Assembly: GCF_910591885.1 (NCBI RefSeq)
Contig: NC_063271.1
Span: 10,471,001 to 10,535,000, forward strand
From: Bombus terrestris
Taxonomy: Eukaryota > Arthropoda > Insecta > Hymenoptera > Apidae
DNA: 64,000 bases
Direction: 5' to 3'
The notes under the pieces are model-generated. The model saw only the letters and a list, made by a program, of their open reading frames with translations. It did no database searches and was not told where the DNA came from. The first letter of the stretch is position 1; each line of letters begins with the position of its first letter. Made by a program: the position numbers and the translations under genes. Of this stretch, positions 36,043 through 48,194 are shown piece by piece.

Positions 36043-37447
36043 TATTAATAAATTAACGTTTTATTGAAAAGTTATAATAAGAATACAGTAAACATTTTGA
36101 TAAAGGATATTAATACTAACGATTATGGTTATTAGCAATCTATTCTCGTTTTCCATTAGATTGTAACGCATGCAGTTGGTCACAAGTGTCTGATCTTTAC
36201 TGCATTTTCTACTTAATTCTTAAAGTATACGTTCACATTGTACAATTTACTTTGTTGACGAATTATTACGAATGAATTTACGTTCGACTTGGTCCTTTAC
36301 TGCCTCATCGTTTTTAATAATATATATTAAATATATAATATGATTAAATAATGAAATAATTTGTAGGAAACACATAATTATTTCAATATAATATCTAGCA
36401 AACATAAGGTATTTTGTATTGCTTTGGTCATTATATGTCCAATATTTTATTTAACTAATGATCAAGCCTGCTACAGAACAAATTAATAAAGTTGGATCAA
36501 AGAATAACATGCTGTATATTTATCAAACTAAAAAAAAAACTTTTAATTCATAAAGAAACACTATGTTTTATTAATGTCCAAGATTGTTTATTGTTGTGCA
36601 TTTATGGAAAATTTGATGGCTCAAAATTACACACGATCTACACAAATGCATATATATATATAAAATGTCCAACATAGACTATTTGTTATAATTAGAACGT
36701 ACATTTTTTATAAGCTTATATGAAATCCGCGAATGCAAAAATGTGAAAAATGCTTATAATGTGTACCCATATACGAAATTCTACCAAAAAACTCTATTTC
36801 GTCGATCACGTTTATAAAAGTATAACAATATAAAACAATTTTCTATCGAAATTCCATTTGCATAATATAACTACACATTTGCATATAATGTATACATTCA
36901 GTCGTAATAATAGAAATATTTCACAAGGATATAAAAATCCATGAAAATCCGCAGTCGAATCATCGCCAAAGAATTACGATATCCCCTCCACGACCTTTCG
37001 CCAAGCGTCAATTGTGATCGATTTTCAAGCTTAGTCGTGATTAGTCGGGCCCAGGTAACGAGTCGAGGACAGTTTCGTTTGCTCTGTGTCGCGTAACGAT
37101 GTCTTAACTCGCGTTATTGGATTTCATAATGAGTCGCTGTCGGCGTTACAGCTTGTTTACGCGACGTTACGTGACTCGCGCCCTCACCCGAGGCTTATTG
37201 TGTTTGCATTTAGACAAGTTCGGCCGGCTAAACAACCGTGACCTTTCACGTTCGACCCTTTCTTTCTTCAGTTAATCGCGTTAAGCCGTACGGGGCTGGT
37301 CGTATCGCGAAACTTTCGATTAGTTACCGGTCTTCTCGATAGTGAAGTAAACGTGTTTTTCGTGATAATGGAGCAACTTTGGTGCGTTTCATCGTGGAGG
37401 TCGTGGAAAAACACCGAAGACTGCTATGGACCGATGTGGAAGGTCGG
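36043..37447. other. No gene seen; AT-rich then GC-rich island
   Basis: AT-rich to about 36950, then CpG-rich to the LTR boundary at 37448. A short ATG frame begins at 37368 (MEQLWCV) but runs into the LTR. This island may be regulatory; nothing proves it. Confidence 0.4.
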
Positions 37448-38395
37448 TGTTACGCCGCGCAACACATCTGCATTCCATCCCGCGCGGCGTGACAGCCAAC
37501 GGTCTACGTGCCGTCCTTCGAACCCTCCACAGGCCTAAGGACCCACCATAAAGTCGAAATTCCAACTGCATTGTTCGCACACATGTTTTACGTCAATCTG
37601 TTTGCCAGAAAGGACTTTCTAATCCCAGATGTGTTTTCAGCTGGTTTTTTAGAAGGGTCCTTGGGTTTATTATGTGCTCTTAAGAATTACGAAGAAAGCG
37701 GAGATATACCTAACGAAATCTGAGTTTCCCTGTAAACCGTGTCGCCTAGGACCCAAGTTGGTAGGAGGTTTCTTCCTCCTCTCTTCCTTCCTAACATTGG
37801 CCCCAACCAATCGACATCGCGGATTATTGCCCTCACTTTACTAACTAAAAATGTAAGCAACGAATCCGCGTTCTTCGTTCAAAGGGCACACCCATACCAA
37901 GCTTTCCTCCGTATTCACATTAGAATAAGCTTCAGAGTTTGATCGTCTCTCACGGTGCCTAGAGTTCCTGCATTTCCAACAACTCTCACCGTTCCTGTAT
38001 CTTTCTGAGTTCCTTCATCATTCATCAAGGTGCCTACACGGCCTAGAGTCTTCTAAGGCTCTCACTTATCCAGAACTCCGACAGTTCCTATAACTCTCAA
38101 GGGCCTAGAGCGCCTAAAGCTCTCCTTCTCTCATCCAAGACTAACCCTTCTCTCGTTATCTGTATCTTAATCAACGGCGTTACTACTTTGTGTGACTGTA
38201 TAAAGTGTTGGAAATATACATTATTATAACTCTGACTCCCAGTGTTATACCGCATTAACCACCCCGATTATCCTAACCGAAATACGGGGATCGAACTATT
38301 CGTGGTGTCGATTATTCTAATCGTAACGGGAATTTACGACTCCCGTTGACGCGTATTCTAACGACCGCGTCTCCCCGCGATAGTACGAATAAACA
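37448..38395 (+). mobile_element. Solo LTR-B with 5-bp target duplication
   Basis: The block starts TGTTACGCCGCGC and ends GAATAAACA, and is flanked on both sides by GTCGG (37443-37447 and 38396-38400). TG...CA ends, a 948-bp length, a TATA-like CTGTATAAAG near 38200 and a terminal AATAAA fit a retroviral-type LTR left by recombination between two LTRs. The first bases form a stem: 37449-37460 pairs with 37482-37493 apart from one wobble. Frames inside it (37508-37723, 37739-37942) are not genes. A 5-bp duplication fits several LTR superfamilies. Confidence 0.8.
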
Positions 38396-39250
38396 GTCGG
38401 TAAAAGTTTCCTTTTGTTTTACGTTAAGTCAGAAGTTCTGTGGAGAAACGACCGATACAAGTACGTCTTTTTTTTCAAAATTGACACGAACATAGGGAAT
38501 TACACGTAAGATTTCTTTCTACTTAAGACGACTTTGTAAAAGATTTTAGAGTTTTTCTGGGTGTAAGTAAGTCAGTTGAAAAATAGTTAACGCGTTGCTG
38601 TAATAAATTTATAAAAGTCAAACTTTTTAGACATTTTGTGAACCGTACCGGTGTTGTTGTACAACTCAAATGTGCAAAGAGTGTTAGGGGGAAGGTTTTC
38701 ATTTCTTAATATTGAGATTTTATTCATTATATTTATTATCTTATTTATTATATGAGATTATGTTTCTTTTACATAAATTTATATCCCGTGAATATTGTAA
38801 CGCGTTTGTTACTTTTTCGTTGTTACACGTTGTACGTAATATAAATGGAAAGTACAAACCATTCTGTATCGAATATTTTTTGTATAGTTTGTCATACGAT
38901 TTGTTGTGTAGTTTCGATTCATGAACATGTGTTGGCGTCAAAGAGTCAACATCTGTGTTGCGAAAAATGTTTGAAAGTAAATATTTAATTAGCATGACAT
39001 TTTATTAAATTTCATTGGAGAAAGTACAATGAAAAGTATATTTCTTCGCTTAATGAAAATTCTGGTCTTGATATCTGTCGTCTGTTATCGGTGCCTTGTC
39101 GCACCATCAAAACAAACGCTTCGTTCCCCGATTTCTTCTGCGTATCTCCGTACGTTTGTTGTCATTTTGCTCATACAGCTCTTACATATTTTTTTCGAGT
39201 ATTTTGAAACGACAGATCAACTTCGCATTTTCTCATGCATACAGTTATTT
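38396..39250. other. No gene seen; AT-rich
   Basis: A 79-codon frame at 39029-39268 begins MKSIFLRLMKILVLISVVCY, which resembles a signal peptide, but it runs into the minisatellite and has no other support. Opposite frames at 38712-38995 mirror each other. Confidence 0.35.
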
Positions 39251-40284
39251 ACGAAATTATTGTTATAACTTATAGGAATTTCTTGTGAATACATATTATA
39301 TTTTGCCTTATGCTCTTAATATGAATCTAATACGAGATTATTCTTGTAACTTGTAGGAATTTCTTGTGAATACATATTATATTTTGCCTTATGTTCTTGA
39401 TATGAGTCTAATACAAAATTATTCTTATAATTTGCAGGAATTTCTTAAATACATATTATATTTTGCTTTATGTTCTTAATATGAGTTTTATACGACATTA
39501 TTCTTATAACTCGTAAGTATTTCTTCATATTATATTTTGCCTTATGTTCTTAATATGAGTCTAATACAAAATTATTTTTATAATTTGTAGGAATTTCTTA
39601 AATACATATTATATTTTGCTTTATGTTCTTAATATGAGTTTTATACGACGTTATTCTTATAACTCGTAGGCATTTTTTCATATTATATTTTGCCTTATGT
39701 TCTTAATATGAGTCTAATACAAAATTATTCTTATAATTTGTAGGAATTTCTTAAATACATATTATATTTTGTTTTATGTTCTTAATATGAGTCTTACACG
39801 AAATTATTCTTATAACTTGTAGGCATTTCTTGTGAATACAAATTATATTTTGCCTTGTGTTCTTAATATGAGTTTTATACGACATTATTCTTATAACTCG
39901 TAGGCATTTCTTCATATTATATTTTGCCTTATGTTCTTAATATGAGTCTAATACAAAATTATTCTTATAATTTGTAGGAATTTCTTAAATACATATTATA
40001 TTTTGTTTTATGTTCTTAATATGAGTCTTACACGAAATTATTCTTATAACTTGTAGGCATTTCTTGTGAATACAAATTATATTTTGCCTTGTGTTCTTAA
40101 TATGAATCTTATATGAAATCATTCTTATAACTTGTAGGCATTTCTTGTGAATACAAATTATATTTTGCCTTGTGTTCTTAATATGAGTCTTATATGAAAT
40201 CGTTCTTATAACTTATAGGAATTTCTTGTGAATACAAATCATATTTTGCCTTGTGTTCTTAATATGAGTCTTGTACGAAACACT
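39251..40284 (+). repeat. Minisatellite, ~73-82-bp unit, about 13 copies
   Basis: Units share ATTATTCTTATAACTTGTAG, GAATTTCTT, ATATTATATTTTGCCTTATG and TTCTTAATATGAGTCT. Spacing alternates between about 80 and 73 bp because a short segment (GTGAATAC or AATAC) is missing in some units. Classed by the segment after GAGT, subtypes run in an ordered pattern in which pairs and triplets recur, so amplification was by blocks. The last unit runs into the dispersed element that follows. Confidence 0.92.
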
Positions 40285-41029
40285 TAAAAGTTTCATTAGC
40301 ACTGTACGTAAGTGGACTATCGTGATTACATTGGTAAAATTTGACATAAATTTGAAAATGTACATAGAAGATTCAAGATGTTTAGTGTAGGTGATTCTTC
40401 AAAGAGATCATGAAAGTATTTATAAACAATCTATATATATATATTATGTATCTAAATAAAATAATTTATAAACAATCAACTATTCAGTATATTGGTACGC
40501 CTTAATGTTTATTGGAACTACTTTTAATACTCATTATATGTTTAACATAATTGTCCAGACTATACATATATTACATTTTTACCAACTATATATTTGGAAT
40601 AAATCTGTTGTAACTTTTATATATTATACATTTTCAGATTGGTTATCAATGTTAACAATGTAACCAGGACAGTCGTGTCTCATCGTGATACTAACAAAAT
40701 TTCAAATTTCGTGTTTCATATGATACACATAAAACAAACATACAAATTTCTTATGATAAATGTTCAAATATTTTCACCAGTTTAATTGGCTATTCCTACA
40801 GCGTACTAATTTTCTACTAAATATACATTCGCAATAAATCCTTCCTAACTTCTACTTACATTTCCAAATCGTTTCCAAATTTAATTGACATAGTCAAGAG
40901 TCACGTCTCGTAACAATACTATTATAATATTACAATAAAAATTTCAAGATGTTTTATATAACGCACACGATATATGCATACAAGTTTCCTACGGTCAAGC
41001 GTTTGAATACTTTCATTCGTCAGCCACTG
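40266..41029 (+). mobile_element. CAGTGGCTGACGAA-family element, longest continuous copy
   Basis: From the last minisatellite unit (AAGTTTCATTAGCACTGTA) to the terminus ATTCGTCAGCCACTG, followed by TA at 41030-41031. It aligns with 60190-60700 and with the two halves at 8675-8877 and 10056-10280. An internal duplication is visible (CAACTATATATTTGGAATAA near 40590 and CTAAATATACATTCGCAATA near 40818). No transposase frame is present. A Tc1/mariner-type origin is inferred from the TA only. Confidence 0.6.
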
Positions 41030-41708
41030 TATGCAAAGTTGAAAATTCCTCTAAAACGAGACATGAAACGAAACATCAGAACGCGTCGACGCATCCCATA
41101 AAAAAGAAAAAAAAAGAAAAAAATGAAAGAAAGAGAAAGGGATCGTTCGAACGAGCGAAAGGAAGGAAAAGGTCGGCACGTGACCGGTTTTGACCTATTA
41201 TTCGCGCGCAACCAACTGCGAGACCCTTTTCTCGTTATTCCTGAGCGCGGCGGCGTATCGACGCGCCCGCCGAGCGAACTTTCTTTGGTATTCAACAGGT
41301 GAGAGAACGCAGAGACGTTCGGATAAGCGATTTAGACGTATCGCGGTGGCGGACAAAAGCGAGGCCGAGTTTCTGCGATCGATCGATCGCGGCGAAGACT
41401 CGGCCCGTGGGGGACTTGTTAAAGTGCCAACGAATTCAATATCGTAATTTTCTGGCAAAGTAGATTTTCCACCGATTAAACCCGATCCTGTTCCGCCCCT
41501 CGCCCTTCCCTTTGCCCGCTTACCCGCAAAATCCTTTCGATATTCGCCGTAATAATGGTTTCCATTACCGGAGGGTATCCTTAAGCGAAAGCCGCCGCGA
41601 AATGCATCGAGACATGTAATTTTCAGGATACGACGAGAATTCTTTATCGTGTGGGTGAAGAAGTATTTACGTAAAGGAGTATCGAACGTGTCGAGGAAAT
41701 TAAGGTAC
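41030..41708. promoter_or_regulatory. CpG-rich island with E-box and strong splice donor; possible 5' exon
   Basis: This island (about 41040-41640) contains a CACGTG E-box at 41177-41182 and, about 115 bp on, CAACAG/GTGAGAG with the exon end at 41298, a near-consensus plus-strand donor. The frame before the donor has no ATG start, so it would have to be an untranslated first exon. No TATA box is evident. Frames in both directions across 41020-41458 are composition artefacts. Promoter status is a guess from composition plus donor. Confidence 0.2.
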
Positions 41709-42657
41709 TGTAGGATTCTTTTATTTATTTAGAATGGATTAAACAACAAACGGTGGTTATTTAACGTGAACTAAATACAATGATGTGCTATAACTAAGAC
41801 AACTAAATAGCTAATTTACAACTCTCGTCACCACGGTTCCAACGCTCTCTTTTACGCGGACCACCAACCTCCTCGACAACATTAACGACATTCTCTCACA
41901 AAGCTGACCACACTCTCTGACTTCTCAACTCACCACTGATTATTAATTCGTCTTTCTCCCTTAATCTTTTCGCTTCGAAAGTACTGCCACTGAACGGAAA
42001 CACGCGCCAGAAATACACACAGCATGCGTGGTTGCTGTATATACGTTTCCCTAAGTCTTAAATAACAGCAATTCTTGTACGAACCGTATATGAAATATCG
42101 TTTCACTGTCGATGGATTTAATAGATTTTTTAGCATGGAATAGTATATATTGCGTGAAACGTTTTGATGTTGTTTCAACAATGAGTAACTTCAAGAAGCG
42201 ATTAATCCGATATGTCAATAAAATCAACAGAAGATGTTCTGCCGATAACGAAAAAATATATTATTGACTACAGATAGCACTTGTATATGCATCATTTGGA
42301 TGTCGGATATATGGGGTGCCGGATCCAGGAGTCGTCGCGTGATCGTATATGCGTGCTCGTACCCACAGGTCATCTCGCGGGTGCCGCCTATAAGCGGCGC
42401 TCGAAGGGAAAGGGTTAAGCATCTCTTTGTCTTTACTCATAGCCCTGCCACTTACGCGTTTCGCAACCGTCCGCGGCCATGGTCATATAGGGCTTTTTTC
42501 CGCGCAACTATTCGACTGAAGGACCGACGACACATTGATGGGCCGCTTGGTCCATTGAAGTTTCCAGGCACTTTTGGCCTGTCGGCACTTAGACTTTTTC
42601 GCAACATTGTTTATGGTTCACCCGATATTTCTTAGACAATCTATCTACGATGTAACA
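41709..42657 (-). mobile_element. Solo LTR-A with 4-bp target duplication
   Basis: On the minus strand the block begins TGTTACATCGTAGATAG and ends GAATCCTACA. It is flanked by GTAC at 41705-41708 and 42658-42661. Its 3' end carries AATAAA-type signals, and both ends match the element at 8878-10055. The 949-bp length and TG...CA ends mark a solo LTR. The 123-codon plus-strand frame at 42264-42635 is antisense to it and is not a gene. Confidence 0.8.
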
Positions 42658-43300
42658 GTACTGTGTTTCTTGTGATTTAGCGTAACATAGGCAGGTGCAT
42701 ATGAAATGCTTTTTCAAACGAAACTTCGTGTATGTGGATTTTCAAAAATATCAGATATTTGATGAAGCTGATCTTTACCCGATTACTCCATGTATCTTAA
42801 TAGAAAATTAAATAATCTCAGTGTATATACATTTTCGGTGATTAATTACATAGATTATTTCTAGATAGCTGCAATTATATAGATTTATAAGAATTATCAA
42901 AATCCAGGAATTCTTGGAACTGATTGTAATAATTAATGTGTTATGAAAAATGATCTAAGAGCAGAAACGGCGATGTCTTTAACATTGATGCTATCAAATG
43001 CAGTAGTTCGTCCGCTTTCGTTGCATTGCATAAGAGATCTTTTAAATCTTTCGAAGATTCAAGTTAAAATTCCAATTGAGGGAGTACGCAAATGTTTATC
43101 ATCGATTAGCGAATACTCGAACGATCGTGATCAATCGTCGACAATTATAAAAGTGGAAAATTCAGACGTAATTCGTATTGCTTGGAAAGAGATATGAAAC
43201 GGGTTCCATTTGATTGAAGTTTCCAATTTAATAACATCACGATACCAGGCTGCAAAAAGCTTGAAATCCCAAATCGTACGAATTTCTCGCTACGAAAGTC
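42658..43300. other. No firm gene; small ORF
   Basis: An ATG-initiated 84-codon plus-strand frame lies at 42943-43197 (MKNDLRAETAMSLTLML at its start). It has a plausible amino-acid mix but no splice, poly(A) or domain evidence, so I leave it as a note only. Confidence 0.3.
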
Positions 43301-44350
43301 TATCAAGCGACTAACGAACCTCTGAAAAGTCCGAAAGTCGCCGAAAGAACGTCGTCAAACCGTCTCTAACGTGATCAAACCAAGCTATCCATCGACGTTC
43401 CCTTTCAACCACTCGACTCGAACCACTGCCACGAGACTGGCAGAAAGATACGGAAGAAAAAGGGAAAAGAAACAGCCCCTGAAAGGCTCCCTTTCTCGTG
43501 ACGAATCGAATATCAACGAAAAAATCTCCCTTTTCCATGCAGTTCGTTGTAACGAACGTATAGCCATTCGCCGTATAGGCGAGTTACGCTCGCGATGCTC
43601 TCGACGCGTGTATATCGTAAAAACCACCGACGACGACGACGGCCAGAGAAAATCGTGTCGTCGTCGTCGGTGTTTCCCGTGCCCGGTTCCTGGCTTCTTT
43701 TCACCGATGCAAAAAGCTTTGAAAAACGAAAGGGAGAAACGGCAGAAGAAACGAAAGCGAGAGAGACGCCAGAGTAAAAGCATCAAACGTCGGCGCAAAG
43801 TGACAACCCCCGGCGGGGCAGGAGAGGTTGAAAAAACCTTTTTTCCCTCGGTCGCATGATCGAACGAAATCTGTCGAGGCTCTGCATGCGTGTCTATGGT
43901 TACTCACCGCGGTGGGCGCGTTTCAGGCGAATAATGCATTCATGCGATACTGAAACGGTTGATCCCGGTTGTAGCAACGTTCCAACGTCGTCGACGTCGT
44001 CGTCGAGACCTTTAATAATTTTTTTTTCTGCCCTATCCATCTTCCTCTCGTATTTTCTCTGTACGCTACGTGCTATCGTTTCAACGTAACTACCGTTTCC
44101 TGGTTTACGTGGAATATTTTTCTTCTTCCCTTTCCCGTTTTGTGTGTGTTTTCGAGATGTGTCTCTCTGTAGGAAGATAGCGAGCGAACGAGGAAAGGGT
44201 GGTTTAATGGTTACGCAGAGTACAGGCAGCGGCTCTCGAATCGAGGGATTGAATGGGACTTAGCGCGATTCTATGGGAGTTCTTTGGTTATTCGTTCTGT
44301 ATACGGTTGATTTTGCGAGTGTGAAATTGAGCCGGGCAAACGTCGATTTT
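43300..44350. other. GC-rich island with triplet-repeat hairpin; no gene called
   Basis: Long frames overlap on both strands (43371-43859 plus, 43385-43798 minus); both are rich in Arg/Ser/Lys, as expected of purine/pyrimidine-biased CpG DNA. I see no conserved domain. A perfect hairpin of CGA repeats lies at 43626-43671. Confidence 0.4.
43626..43671. repeat. 15-bp perfect inverted repeat of a CGA/TCG triplet run
   Basis: ACCGACGACGACGAC at 43626-43640 is exactly complementary to GTCGTCGTCGTCGGT at 43657-43671, with a 16-nt loop; flanking AAAC and GTTT extend the pairing with one bulge. Confidence 0.9.
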
Positions 44351-47170
44351 TTGTTTGGCCATTTACATGTTAATTTGACGATTATTGTATATATGTGAGA
44401 GGGGACCTTTTTCTGTGAAATTATTTTTCAGTTTGTGAATAGGTAATTGCTCAAGTCTTTGGTACAATTTGTATGTAATGATTGGTAATTTGTATGTAAC
44501 GATGGAAATTTTATTTGTAGGATTTTTTTTTATTTATTTGCACTGTATTAAAAATTACGTTTAAGAGTTGGTATCGCGCTTTGTAGCTAAAATCTTCGTT
44601 CGATACTTGGGACAGAGTTTTGGGAGACATAGTAACACGTCAGGAGTTAGTTTTGTATCGCAACTAAAAATTTCGCTACTGTAATACTAATCGCACGAAT
44701 AGTTATAACTATATCAATGTAACGAATTCAGTGTATGACTAACAGGAACGTGAAGTATTTCATAAAATAAACAATTTGTAAATGAAATTCGCGATAAATC
44801 AATATAATAGAAACAAGAGAAAAAACAATCCATTTTAATAATTCTCATGCACCAAATATCTTTTACGACTGGCACTCATAAAAGCTCGTACAATGAAACG
44901 TCAATTTTTCCGATATATCTTTTCAGTGCACGAACGATACGACAACGATGCAACAACGATACATTTCTTTACAACAAATGAACGAAAGTTCTAAAACTCG
45001 ACAGTGATCCATTGGCTCGGTATATCGATCAAACCAATTTGTATTCGCAGCTACATGCAACGTAAATTGCAAAGCTAACCGAACTCGAGAGGATGTTGTA
45101 ACGGGAACTCTTTCTCCATGAAATTGTCCTCCATGAAAATGCTTCGTTGTTATTGCATTTAAATTGCAAAAAATCGTAACGCTGCGGTTTGAGGTCGAAT
45201 AAGCAACGATCCTGATGATTCCTCGTCCTCGAATTTCCGTGTTAATCACGTCAAAAGCTGCCGAAATGTGAAATAAAAGATTTTTTGCTAAAAAAAATAT
45301 TATTGACTCCGATAAGCGCTGAAAAGTATGAAATAATTTTTATTTTATTTGTATCTTACCTACGCACATATGCAACAACGGTTAGATTACCCACTTAGTT
45401 ACTAAACAACATACTAATTATATTGCAACCTTCTCGAGAAGCGGCGAAAAATTACAATTATTGCTAATAAATGGTCTAATTCCATTTCTAATTGTATAAC
45501 ATTAGTAATTGTAATGATTGCATCTCAAGTTAGTAACAAGCTTACTGTATGTGTAATACCGTTATCCTGTACAGTATTAATATATTGAGCATAATTTGTA
45601 CATCAAATGATAAATGGAAGAAGTGAAAATTATAAATTTTTTTAACGATTATAATATGTAGAATATATATCGCTTTATTCTTGAGTAGAGAATTGAGTTT
45701 TATGTAATAATTTTTCGTAAGGAAATATTTTTTGTACAATATTCTCTGTATTTTTCTTTTTCTTCTTTTATTCTTCAACGTCGCGACAACACGGTCATTA
45801 ACCACGGTTTTACTTATATCTGGATCTCGTTCCACGTGTATGTTGATTTGATAAATGTTCCATACCCTAACCGTATTCTAACCATATTCTATATTCTCAG
45901 CAGACTATAAAAAGTAACTATCCTAACCGCAAACATTGAAGATTGTCAATTTTTCTCCGTCACAAGCTTCCTAGCAAAATATTCTCGAAAATTTTCATCT
46001 CGGGACAATTTCCAACTATCTACTTCCTATCAAACGGTTGAGCTTAAATTCTTTTCGCCGGCGCTATTCTCATATCGCATGATACGTTGCGATCGCAGGG
46101 GTCGATTTCCCTGAAAAGCTTGGAAAGGAACCGTGTCGCATCATAAATCATCCTTTTTGGGCTTACTTTAGTCAAGCTGGTCGCTATTCGGCTGTGCAAG
46201 AAAAAGAGACCCTAAGAGACCTTAACAGTAAATTCTTGTGCACGCACCATAAACCAGGAAAAAATACGATCGACAGGGGAGAGAACCGAGACGATATTTG
46301 TCGTTGGTCGCTAAGTCACCCACTGGCAACAACTATCAGAGTATTTCGTTTTTGTGAACTTAGTTCGTGTCGAGTACCTTTTTAGGTTATTTCAGGGGCT
46401 AGCTGTTTAGTTATCTTTTATTATTTTGTTCGAAGTTTAGGTTTTAGATTAACAGAAACGTTTAATAGAGCGTAATATATAAAATGATCTGTTTGGAATT
46501 TATTTTATAAAGTGTATAAGTATATATGTGTATAAGTGTGAACGATTGTAGGATTAAGTAGAATAATTTCTTTTATTAAACAATCTCTCGTAGTTTCCTA
46601 AAGATTGAATTTTTATTTCATTACCAGGCTCTGGTTGAAAATTGTAGACATTTCAGCATATGCGTATTTTTAATTGGAAAAAATAGTTGTAAATAAATAT
46701 ACATCGAATGTTGCACTAATAAGTTAACTCATAAAACACAGTGATGTGATAGAAAGTGTCAAGTAATATAAGAAACTACACATCCAATGGCAATGATAAA
46801 ATTAAGTATCAGAACAAATATCTTTTTCTTAGTATTTATAATACAACCAAAAATCATAAGAATTAATGTGAAAATTTCATGCAATTTCATTAAAAAAGGG
46901 AAAAACAATTCATGTAATCATAAGAGGAACCATCGTTAATAACCTGGATTATAATGATAAAATTAAATTTGCGTGTAGAACGGAAAATCACGATAATTAA
47001 AAGCAAGATAAAAGAACGTGCCATTAAGAAACCAGCAAATTTACGTAACACGTGACCGTGAAGTACGTACGCACAATTACGCACCTCTTAACAAACAACG
47101 TTATTCTTCTCGTTATTCATTAACCTCTTAAAGATGCAAGAAAGGAAAGAAACAAGAGAAAAGTTACAAT
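44351..47170. other. No gene seen
   Basis: AT-rich DNA. A minus-strand frame at 44923-45249 lacks an ATG at its 5' end and other support. Nothing recognisable was seen. Confidence 0.4.
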
Positions 47171-47285
47171 ACGCGGGAAGCAAGTCAGCTGAAGCCACTA
47201 TTCATTCTCTGCATATTTCCTGCCCCATTTTTGTTTGTATTTCGCGGTGATCGTGGACCAGAAACGGACGTCCGTGTCGTGAAAA

Positions 47286-47512
47286 ATGACCGTCGTCACG
47301 CTTCCGGACACCAGTACAACCGCACCATCCCTACTGAACTATTCCCGTGCTTTTCTGTCCGGTCAACGAAATGTGCTTCTAAAGCCAACCACCCATCCTA
47401 CAACCCCCGTAAACCCCTACGCGACCATAACCCGGACGTCGTCGTCGTTCCGTTGGGACCAACCAGCTACGGCAGCGTGCGTGGCCTTTTTGAAGTTATA
47501 CCGCGGTGCAGA
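47286..47512 (+). CDS. Candidate 5' coding exon, unrecognised
   Basis: An ATG at 47286 opens a frame of 75 codons to GCAGA/GTACGTGAG, a plausible donor at 47513. The start reads MTVVTLPDTSTTAPSLLNYS; the region is Thr/Pro/Ser-rich and then has a basic/aromatic end. The DNA here is clearly more GC-rich than its surroundings and uses C-ending codons, as an exon would. A second frame (47231-47656) also stays open through the block. No acceptor, TATA box or domain is evident, so this is weak. Confidence 0.22.
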
Positions 47513-47780
47513 GTACGTGAGACTCTGGATACTTGGAGTTTTAGTCTGCTGTACGAAAAAGAAATCGAGGAACTAGGAGTTTGGTGGTACGCGTATTTTT
47601 TCACGGATGATGGAAGACGAGTAGAGAGGATGGATAGGGGAGAAAGACAAAGTTGAAGGATAGGGAATAGTATTCTTGACTGTAATTTTCTTTTCCTGTT
47701 TTTTGATCACTCTGAAAATGTGAAAAATTAATTAATTATTTAATAAGAAGTAATCGTAGTAACGTACTTAGATTAGGACT

Positions 47781-48194
47781 TGAATAGAGGATGTTTGATC
47801 GTGACATTTATTAAATGTTATTGCTTGTTGTAGAACCGTCGAGTATATTTAAAATAATAAATCAGTATACAGGCTATATTCGCTGAGTCGCTCGTACAAT
47901 GTATAAGTCGTAAAATAGGATCGCTAATGACACGTTAATTAACGTTGCTAACTCATTGATAACTGATCGACAACTGACTGTAATTCATTTCCTTGCGATC
48001 GCATCCGCTTATTTATACTGATCGGAGGAGAGTCGGAAAATTCAAATTCGTCTTTGATCGGCGATATTGTTTTGCACGGAGTTTGTTTATCGTTACGTTT
48101 TGTGCGTCAAGACGGTGTGAATGTCTCGAGGCAAAATAACAACATGAGTCGCTCTCGATTCGCATCGTCCTCTGACTCATGTGCCGATATAATA
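47781..48194 (-). mobile_element. Solo LTR-like element, short family copy 2
   Basis: The reverse complement aligns with 4106-4523 across its length, including CGGCACATGAGTCAGAGGAC, GTTATTTTGCCTCG, the TATA context CAGTATAAATAAGCGG and a 3' end ATCCTCTA. The length (414 bp) is nearly the same as copy 1 (418 bp). No target duplication is visible. Confidence 0.6.

Noticed and set aside
39251..40284. Possible CRISPR-like array of regular repeats
   Set aside because: Units are contiguous and related throughout, with no unique spacers, and the surrounding DNA is eukaryotic.
42264..42635. 123-codon plus-strand frame
   Set aside because: Lies antisense within the solo LTR-A.
43311..43490. Minus-strand acceptor-like CTTTCTGCCAG followed by an open frame
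   Set aside because: Short, ends without a poly(A) signal, and lies in the stop-poor CpG island; not above chance.
43371..43859. 162-codon plus-strand frame and 137-codon antisense frame
   Set aside because: Both frames are open over the same CpG-rich, purine/pyrimidine-biased DNA and give Arg/Lys/Ser-rich low-complexity peptides with no splice evidence.
44923..45249. 108-codon minus-strand frame
   Set aside because: No ATG at its 5' end and no splice or domain support.
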